Assembly (NCBI GenBank): GCA_964464755.1
Contig: CAYXGZ010000057.1
Coordinates: 1-20,799, forward strand
Length of the DNA: 20,799 bases
Direction of reading: 5' to 3'
DNA from: CAYXGZ01 sp964464755
GTDB lineage: Bacteria > Planctomycetota > MHYJ01 > JACPRB01
This document shows, piece by piece, positions 12,949 through 20,799 of the stretch (the stretch's first letter is position 1; the number at the start of each line of letters is the position of its first letter). A program made the translations under genes and the position numbers. The notes under the pieces are model-generated. The model was not told where the DNA came from. It searched no databases and saw nothing but the letters and a program-made list of their open reading frames with translations.

Positions 12949-13812
12949 ATGACCGACGCCGTCATCGAGGCCCGCGGCCTGTCCAAGGTCTACACCGACT
13001 TCTGGGGCCGCCCCCGCCACACCGCCCTCCAGCCCCTCACCCTCGACGTCCAGCGCGGCGAGATCTTCGGCTTCATCGGCCCCAACGGCTCCGGCAAGAC
13101 CACGACGATGAAGATCCTCCTCGGCCTCCTCTTCCCCAGCGCCGGCGAGGCCCGCGTCCTGGGCCAGAAGCCCACCGACGTCGCCACCAAGGCCCGCATC
13201 GGCTTCCTCCCCGAGGAGTCCTACCTCTACCGCTTCCTCAACGCCGACGAGACCCTCGACTTCTACGGCCGCCTCTTCCACCTCGACCGCGAGACCCGCC
13301 GCAAGCGCATCGACGAGCTCCTCGAGCGCTTCCACATGGGCCACGCCCGCAAGCGCCAGATCCGCGAGTACTCCAAGGGCATGGTCCGCCGCATCTCCTT
13401 CGCCCAGGCCCTCATCAACGACCCGGAGGTCGTCTTCCTCGACGAGCCCACCAGCGGCCTCGACCCCATCTCCTCCCGCGACATGAAGGACCTCATCCTC
13501 GACCTCAAGAAGCGCGGCAAGACCGTCTTCCTCTCCAGCCACCTCCTCGCCGACGTCCAGGCGATCTGCGACCGCATCGGCATCATCCACGACGGCGTCC
13601 TCAAGGAGTACGGCGCCGTCCGCGACATCCTCGTCCGCAAGGACGAGGTCTCCCTCACCTTCCGCAACCTCCCCGAGGACGCGCGCAAGCGCCTCGAGGA
13701 GGCCGCGGCCCGCGAGGGCGCCACCCTCGTCTCCTCCGAGAACCGGCTCGAGACCCTCGAGGACGTCTTCCTCCGCACGGTCCAGGGCGGAGACAAGACC
13801 CGCAACCTGTGA
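12949..13812 (+). CDS. ABC transporter ATP-binding subunit
   Basis: The 287-residue protein is an ABC ATPase of the type paired with ABC-2 permeases. It shows Walker A GPNGSGKT (44-51), the signature YSKGMVRRISFAQAL (141-155), Walker B VVFLDEP (161-167), the D-loop SGLD (169-172) and the H-loop His198 (SSHLL). The Q-loop position reads GFLPEE, with Glu in place of Gln, common in this subclass. The C-terminal ~70 residues (about 215-287) are the variable regulatory part. The stop overlaps the GTG of the permease by four bases (GTGA), showing coupled translation. Codon use is strongly biased to C-ending codons, mainly CTC and CGC, unlike aroB or dprA. The substrate is unknown; with the permease it probably exports or acts on an envelope component. 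Confidence 0.92.
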   Translation: MTDAVIEARGLSKVYTDFWGRPRHTALQPLTLDVQRGEIFGFIGPNGSGKTTTMKILLGLLFPSAGEARVLGQKPTDVATKARIGFLPEESYLYRFLNADETLDFYGRLFHLDRETRRKRIDELLERFHMGHARKRQIREYSKGMVRRISFAQALINDPEVVFLDEPTSGLDPISSRDMKDLILDLKKRGKTVFLSSHLLADVQAICDRIGIIHDGVLKEYGAVRDILVRKDEVSLTFRNLPEDARKRLEEAAAREGATLVSSENRLETLEDVFLRTVQGGDKTRNL

Positions 13813-15122
13813 ACTCCCCGGTCGGCGCGGCCGCGACGCTCGGGCGCCTCTCCGCGGTCGCCGGGCTCACCTTCAAGGAGGCCGTCCGCCGCCGCATCTT
13901 CCTCGTCGTCATCGTCGTCGGCGCCGCGATCATCAGCTCCGCCGCCTTCTTCCCCTCGATCGACGCCTCCGGCCGGCTCCGCCTCATCGAGATCTGGGCC
14001 GTCCGCACCGTCTCCTTCTTCGGCTGCCTCGGCGGCATCTTCTTCGCGGGCTGGTCCCTCCCCTCCGACTTCGAGCAGCGCCGCGTCTACACCCTGGTCA
14101 CCAAGCCGATCCACAAGGGCACCCTCTTCCTCGGCAAGCTCCTCGGCTTCTCGCTGCTCCTCGGCGCCTTCCTCCTCGCGATGGCCGCGATCACGCTCGG
14201 CTACATCCGCGTCGTCGCCGCGACCACCCCGGGCTTCCCCGCCCTCGCCGCCCGCCCCCACCACCAGGCCGCGGGGTTCACGTCCGAGGGCGAGGCGCTG
14301 CGCAACCCCGAGAACGACGCCCGCGCCGTCCAGGGCCACAAGCAGGGCCACCTGGTCTGGACCTTCGCCGGGATCGTCCCCGACCGCGAGGTCACCGGCC
14401 GCGTCCAGCTCGACCTCGCCCGGCCCCCGGCCCGCTACGCCCTCGAGGGCATGGTCTACGTCCGCGTCGTCAACCCGGCCACCGGCCGCCACCGCGAGGT
14501 CCCCTACAACGTCCAGACCAACCGCCCGATGCCCTTCTCCTTCCCCGCCGAGTTCGTCTCCCCCTCCGGCGAGGTCCGCGTCCTCGTCCGCCCCGCCGAC
14601 CTCGACCTCACGACCGCGGGCCGCACCGACTCCGTGGTCCTCGAGTCGCGCTCGAACTCCTTCGAGCTCAACTTCCTCAAGGGCCTCCTCCTGCTCTTCC
14701 TCCAGGCCTTCCTCGTCCTCCTCGCGACGCTCGCCGCCTCGACCTTCGTCTCCTCTCCGGTGAGCATCCTCCTCGGGATCTTCCTCTTCCTCGTGGGCAC
14801 CGGCTGGGGCTTCGTCCAGGAGGCGACCACCGACGTGCGCACCGCCCTCGACGAGCTCCGCCAGAGGCCCGACGACCCGGCCGTCCGCGCCCAGGCCGAG
14901 GACGTGCCCCCGTGGATGCTGGAGATCTCGCAGGCCGTCTCGGGGGTCGTGCTCGCCGTCGTCCCGAACTTCGACCAGTACAACTTCGCGGACTGGCTGC
15001 TGCGCGACAAGGCGGTCGGCGCCGGCGACCTGCTCTCGGGCCTGCGCTCCGTCGCGCCCCTCGTCGCGGTCCTGCTCGCGGCGGGGCTCCTCGGCATGGC
15101 GTTCCGGGATTTCGCGACGTAG
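13809..15122 (+). CDS. ABC-2-type permease subunit with large extracytoplasmic domain
   Basis: The 437-residue protein starts with GTG 13809, overlapping the ATPase stop by four bases. Predicted membrane helices lie at about 30-48, 63-83, 112-135, 291-312, 317-335, 373-386 and 412-431. The start VAGLTFKEAVRRRIFLVVIV and the cytoplasmic stretch EQRRVYTLVTKPIHKGTLFLGK (89-110, quoted here only for its VTKPI core) are typical of ABC-2 permeases. Between helices 3 and 4 lies a hydrophilic, beta-rich segment of about 155 residues (136-290), larger than in simple ABC-2 subunits; it probably faces the periplasm. It works with the upstream ATPase and, by position, with the downstream helical-repeat protein. 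The transported substrate cannot be told from sequence. Confidence 0.85.
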   Translation: MNSPVGAAATLGRLSAVAGLTFKEAVRRRIFLVVIVVGAAIISSAAFFPSIDASGRLRLIEIWAVRTVSFFGCLGGIFFAGWSLPSDFEQRRVYTLVTKPIHKGTLFLGKLLGFSLLLGAFLLAMAAITLGYIRVVAATTPGFPALAARPHHQAAGFTSEGEALRNPENDARAVQGHKQGHLVWTFAGIVPDREVTGRVQLDLARPPARYALEGMVYVRVVNPATGRHREVPYNVQTNRPMPFSFPAEFVSPSGEVRVLVRPADLDLTTAGRTDSVVLESRSNSFELNFLKGLLLLFLQAFLVLLATLAASTFVSSPVSILLGIFLFLVGTGWGFVQEATTDVRTALDELRQRPDDPAVRAQAEDVPPWMLEISQAVSGVVLAVVPNFDQYNFADWLLRDKAVGAGDLLSGLRSVAPLVAVLLAAGLLGMAFRDFAT

Positions 15123-15131
15123 GATCACCCC

Positions 15132-16796
15132 ATGAGCCGCCGCTCCCTCGTCGCCGCGGTCCTCCTCGCGGCCTCCGTCGCCGGCCTGCAGTACGGCGTC
15201 CTCCACCGCACGCGCGAGCAGGTCCTCGAGCGCCGCGCGAGCAACTTCGCCGAGCTGAAGGCCTCGTCCCTCCTGCCCACCTACATCGGCTCGCTCTTCC
15301 TCGGCTCCTTCCGGGCCATCGCGATCGACGTCCTGTGGATCCAGCTCACCCGGATGAAGCAGCAGGAGCACCGCTACTTCGAGACCGTCGAGATCATGGA
15401 CCTCATCTCGAAGCTCCAGCCCCGCAACCCCGAGGTCTGGTCCATGCAGGCCTGGGACATGGCCTACAACATCGCGAACCAGTTCGTGACCGGCGAGGAG
15501 GCCTCCGGCATCCGGCGCCTCGAGGAGATGATCCGGACCGGCGAGGCCTCCGGCGAGCGCCGCGCCCTGGCCGAGGAGCGCATCGCCTACCTCCGGCGCC
15601 TCGTCAAGGAACGGGAGACCCAGCGGCTGACGTGGATCCGCTCCGGCCTGCTCAAGCTCGTCGAGGGGACGAAGCACCTCCCCGAGGACGCCTACCTCCA
15701 GTTCCAGATGGGGCTCGTGCTCCAGCAGAAGTCCTGCCCCAACGACGGCGTCTTCGACGAGGCCTTCCTCGCGATGGTGGAGGGCGACGCGGAGCTGCAG
15801 CGGATCCTCGGCGGCGACCCCGCGGCGCCGAAGGACGGGCTCGAGCTCGCGGAGGCCTGGTTCGAGCGCAGCCTGAGGACCCTCGAGATCCTCAAGCGCG
15901 AGCGCCGCTTCAAGTTCTACCAGGGCCTGCTCGACCGGCTCCAGCGCACGGACCGGAGCCAGGACGACGACTACTGGACCAGCCAGATGGGCCTCAACGT
16001 CCACCCGCTGAGCGTCGCGGGCTTCCGCTACCAGTCCCGGTGGCGCGAGGCGATGCTCGCGTGGCGGCGCTGGCAGGCCCGCGGCCGCGACCTGCCCGCC
16101 GGGGAGCAGATCCGGCAGCTCGAGGAGGTGCGGCGCCTGCTGCGCGTCGCCGCGGAGCGCTCCCGCGACGTCCTGGCCTACCCCTTCGCCTCGCAGCTCT
16201 TCGCGATCTACCCCAAGATGACCGCCGATCTCGAGCTCGTCCTCGACGCCCAGGTCGCCGCGCTGCGGGCGGGGACCCCGCTGGCGCCCGACGCCCTGCT
16301 CGCCCGCCTCGAGGCGGCGCGCCTGCCCTACGCGGACGGGGCCAAGGACGGGGACTACGTGACGAAGTTCCTCGGCGAGATCAAGCGGGGCCTCGGGGGC
16401 GACGACGCCGAGTGGAACGACGACCTCCTCGGCTCGACCGCCCTCTACCGGCCCGGCAAGGTCTTCGGGACCCTGGCCCCGCACGGCCGGGACGTGGACT
16501 GCTTCGAGCTCTCGGCCTTCGGGCCGGAGGTGCAGCTCCCCGACGGCCGCAGCCACCACCCTGGCCCCTACGCCGCGAAGTTCCGGATCCGCCGCCTGGC
16601 CGGCGGCCCGCTGAAGGTGACGGTGACCGCCCGCCGGGGAGAGAAGCTCGAGGACATCGACCGCTTCGACCTGGTCGACGACAAGGTCGTGGAGCGGGAG
16701 GGCGCGGGCGACCGCCCGGGCCTGCTCTTCGTCCGCGTGGAGGCCCCCGAGCCCGGGACCTCGTACGAGATCGAGCCGCTCCTCCGCCAGAACTAG
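15132..16796 (+). CDS. Membrane-anchored helical-repeat protein of unknown function in the ABC operon
   Basis: The 554-residue protein starts at ATG 15132, nine bases after the permease stop, with AGGA overlapping that stop. One N-terminal membrane helix (about 5-22) anchors a mostly helical, charged region. Residues 59-117 (SFRAIAIDVLWIQLTRMKQQ, then YFETVEIMDLISKLQPRNP, then VWSMQAWDMAYNIANQF) look like TPR-type helices. The C-terminal ~120 residues are predicted beta (QLPDGRSHH, then FRIRRLAGGPLKVTVTARRG). I recall similar proteins beside ABC-2 systems in Planctomycetota and deltaproteobacteria, but they have no name or function that I know. Its place in the operon suggests it is a periplasmic partner of the transporter. 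A new promoter starts at 16798, so this gene ends the operon. Confidence 0.7.
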   Translation: MSRRSLVAAVLLAASVAGLQYGVLHRTREQVLERRASNFAELKASSLLPTYIGSLFLGSFRAIAIDVLWIQLTRMKQQEHRYFETVEIMDLISKLQPRNPEVWSMQAWDMAYNIANQFVTGEEASGIRRLEEMIRTGEASGERRALAEERIAYLRRLVKERETQRLTWIRSGLLKLVEGTKHLPEDAYLQFQMGLVLQQKSCPNDGVFDEAFLAMVEGDAELQRILGGDPAAPKDGLELAEAWFERSLRTLEILKRERRFKFYQGLLDRLQRTDRSQDDDYWTSQMGLNVHPLSVAGFRYQSRWREAMLAWRRWQARGRDLPAGEQIRQLEEVRRLLRVAAERSRDVLAYPFASQLFAIYPKMTADLELVLDAQVAALRAGTPLAPDALLARLEAARLPYADGAKDGDYVTKFLGEIKRGLGGDDAEWNDDLLGSTALYRPGKVFGTLAPHGRDVDCFELSAFGPEVQLPDGRSHHPGPYAAKFRIRRLAGGPLKVTVTARRGEKLEDIDRFDLVDDKVVEREGAGDRPGLLFVRVEAPEPGTSYEIEPLLRQN

Positions 16797-16797
16797 C

Positions 16798-16827
16798 TTG
16801 ACACCCCTCCGGGCCAGCCTCTAGCCT
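16798..16827 (+). promoter_or_regulatory. Possible sigma-70 promoter of the antiporter gene
   Basis: TTGACA (16798-16803) is a perfect -35, two bases after the preceding stop codon. TAGCCT (16822-16827) is a moderate -10 at an 18-base spacing. The leader to 16861 is about 27 bases and contains GGAGA. Confidence 0.6.
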
Positions 16828-16860
16828 CATACCCCGGGCGAGCGGAGACATTGTCCATTG

Positions 16861-18225
16861 ATGACGCTCCTCGCGACGTCGTCGTCCCTCGGGGCCCCGC
16901 CGGCCTGGACGATCCTCCCCTTCGCCCTCTACCTCCTCGCCATCGCGGTGCTCCCCCTCGTCGCGGCGCACTACTGGGAGCCCAACCGGAACAAGTTCGT
17001 CCTCGCCCTGCTCTTCAGCCTCCCGGTCGTCGGCTGGCTCTTCGCCGGCACGGACCACGGCGGCCACCTCCTCGGCGAGACGGCCAAGGAGTACGCCCTC
17101 TTCATGGCCCTGCTCGGCTCGCTCTACGTGATCACCGGCGGGATCTACATCCGGGGCACGCTGAGCGGGACCCCGCTCGGGAACACCGCGCTGCTGGGAA
17201 TCGGGGCCTGCCTGGCGAGCTTCATCGGGACGACGGGCGCCTCGATGCTCCTGGTCCGGCCGCTGCTGCGCGCGAACCGCACTCGGCTCCGGAAGACGCA
17301 CCTGATCGTCTTCTTCATCTTCATCGTGTCGAACGGCGGCGGGCTGCTCACCCCGCTGGGCGACCCCCCGCTCTTCCTCGGCTTCCTCCGGGGCGTGCCC
17401 TTCGCGTGGACGCTGCAGCTCTGGGGCGAATGGGCCCTCGTGAACGGAGCCCTGCTCGTGATCTTCAACGTCATGGACCAGGTGATCCTCGCGCGCGAGG
17501 AAAAGGAGCGCGCGGGCTCCCAGCTCGAGGACATCATCGCCGCCGCGCGGCCGATCACCCTGGAGGGGAGCGTCAACCTGCTCTTCCTCCTGGGCGTCGT
17601 CGGGATCAACTTCGCCTGCGGGGCCTACGGGAACCGCATCAGTTCCAACCCCGAGGTGGTCCAGGGCGTGCAGTTCGCCGGGATGATCGCGATGGCCGTC
17701 GGGGCGAGGCTGACGTCGACGCGCCTCCTCCGTCGCGCGAACAAGTTCACCTGGGGCCCGATGATCGAGGTGGCCGTCATCTTCGTCGGCATCTTCGTCA
17801 CGATGGTCCCGGCGATGAAGCTGCTCGAGGCCCGGGGCGCGAGCCTCGGCCTGACCCAGCCCTGGCAGTTCTTCTGGGCCTCGGGGGCCCTGTCGAGCTT
17901 CCTCGACAACGCGCCGACCTACCTCTCGTTCTCGAGCCTCGCGGTCGGCGTGGTGAACCAGGCTGACCCGGCGGCCGGGCTCTCGGCGGGCAACCTGGCG
18001 GGGCTCCAGGCCCATCCCTACGGCGGCCTGCTGCTGAAGGCCATCTCCTGCGGGGCGGTCTTCATGGGCGCGAACACCTACATCGGCAACGGGCCGAACT
18101 TCATGGTCAAGGCCATCGCGGAACAGCAGAAGGTGAAGATGCCCAGTTTCTTCGGCTACATGGCCTGGTCCGGGGCCATCCTCATCCCCCTCTTCCTGGC
18201 CGTCACCCTCGTCTTCTTCCGGTAA
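16861..18225 (+). CDS. Sodium:proton antiporter of the NhaD / CitMHS-like family
   Basis: The 454-residue protein is very hydrophobic, with about 11-13 membrane segments, and belongs to the ion transporter superfamily. Family-type motifs are TTGASMLLVRPLLRAN (124-139), SNGGGLLTPLGDPPLFLGFL (157-176), SFLDNAPTYLSF (346-357, with D349 and N350) and GNGPNFMVKAIAEQ (409-422). The two pseudo-repeats with helix-breaking Gly/Pro/Asn loops fit an inverted-repeat transporter fold. Related proteins are annotated as Na+/H+ antiporters or 'putative citrate transporters'; I favour the antiporter because the next gene is a K+-dependent pyrophosphatase, probably Na+-coupled. ATG 16861 is used; TTG 16858 is in frame and lies closer to GGAGA (16844-16848), so it may be used instead and would add one residue. 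The promoter of the next gene starts one base after the TAA. Confidence 0.84.
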   Translation: MTLLATSSSLGAPPAWTILPFALYLLAIAVLPLVAAHYWEPNRNKFVLALLFSLPVVGWLFAGTDHGGHLLGETAKEYALFMALLGSLYVITGGIYIRGTLSGTPLGNTALLGIGACLASFIGTTGASMLLVRPLLRANRTRLRKTHLIVFFIFIVSNGGGLLTPLGDPPLFLGFLRGVPFAWTLQLWGEWALVNGALLVIFNVMDQVILAREEKERAGSQLEDIIAAARPITLEGSVNLLFLLGVVGINFACGAYGNRISSNPEVVQGVQFAGMIAMAVGARLTSTRLLRRANKFTWGPMIEVAVIFVGIFVTMVPAMKLLEARGASLGLTQPWQFFWASGALSSFLDNAPTYLSFSSLAVGVVNQADPAAGLSAGNLAGLQAHPYGGLLLKAISCGAVFMGANTYIGNGPNFMVKAIAEQQKVKMPSFFGYMAWSGAILIPLFLAVTLVFFR

Positions 18226-18226
18226 C

Positions 18227-18255
18227 TTGACGACCCCCCGGAGGCCTGCTAGAAA
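18227..18255 (+). promoter_or_regulatory. Sigma-70 promoter of the pyrophosphatase gene
   Basis: TTGACG (18227-18232) and TAGAAA (18250-18255) are separated by exactly 17 bases, beginning one base after the antiporter stop. The leader is about 58 bases, the longest in the window. Confidence 0.7.
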
Positions 18256-18309
18256 TACCCCCTCGTCATTACCCTGATAACGCCGCGCCCGCTCCCCGAC
18301 TGCGATTAC

Positions 18310-18315
18310 AAGGAG
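18310..18315 (+). promoter_or_regulatory. Ribosome binding site of the pyrophosphatase gene
   Basis: AAGGAG lies five bases before ATG 18321 and supports that start over the in-frame ATG five codons downstream (18336). Confidence 0.7.
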
Positions 18316-18320
18316 ACCGG

Positions 18321-20799
<2,479 letters not shown>

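Noticed and set aside
13263..16559. A 1098-codon minus-strand frame opposite the ABC operon
   Set aside because: It is composed of Glu/Asp/Gly/Ala-rich low-complexity sequence antisense to genes with clear motifs and coupled starts.

Overview
The window is a gene-dense stretch of a GC-rich (roughly 70%) bacterial chromosome. No tRNA, rRNA, CRISPR array, insertion sequence or prophage is visible. The organism is most likely Planctomycetota or a close relative in the PVC superphylum. The best clue is a small basic protein at 11302-11610 of a type known mainly from PVC bacteria. Supporting clues are a HEAT-repeat protein with a C-terminal Trp-rich tail, an ECF sigma factor paired with a FecR-like anti-sigma factor, and an ABC transporter operon ending in a membrane-anchored helical-repeat protein. 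This placement is inference; no 16S gene is present.

Layout. Positions 1-484 hold the end of guaA, closed by a bidirectional terminator. Positions 534-1448 (minus) encode an exported protein with three HMA-like modules, interrupted by an in-frame TGA just after its signal peptide. Positions 1530-4695 (minus) form a signalling unit: ECF sigma factor, membrane anti-sigma factor with two zinc fingers and a FecR-like domain, and an exported HEAT-repeat protein. Divergent from it are aroB (4736-5758) and dprA (5799-6899). A PP-loop tRNA-thiolase-like gene with an NFACT-R-like tail (6889-7941, minus) overlaps the end of dprA.

Positions 8076-10315 form a tight four-gene operon. It encodes three paralogous small exported proteins resembling the PA2779 family (DUF6627), followed by a PA2778-like lipoprotein with a C39 cysteine peptidase domain and TPRs. 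Its promoter is near-consensus and carries a run of nine G in the spacer, so phase variation is possible. Two of the small proteins have a Gly-Gly directly before their C-terminal membrane segment, which makes them candidate substrates for the neighbouring C39 peptidase. This is the most attractive candidate for an undescribed system here.

Positions 10320-11186 (minus) encode an outer-membrane beta-barrel. The small basic protein (11302-11610) and a SPOR-like membrane protein (11673-12530) follow on the same strand. rpsU (12703-12897) is divergent and precedes an ABC ATPase-permease-helical repeat operon (12949-16796). The right end pairs an NhaD/CitMHS-type Na+/H+ antiporter (16861-18225) with an enlarged membrane pyrophosphatase (18321 to the window end), which suggests Na+-linked energetics.

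Promoters. Most are recognisable sigma-70 type, with TTGACA-like and TATACT/TATAAT-like boxes. Four genes (sigma factor, aroB, dprA, ABC ATPase) have the -10 box only 7-8 nt before the ATG, which predicts leaderless mRNAs. Other genes have normal leaders and clear Shine-Dalgarno sequences.
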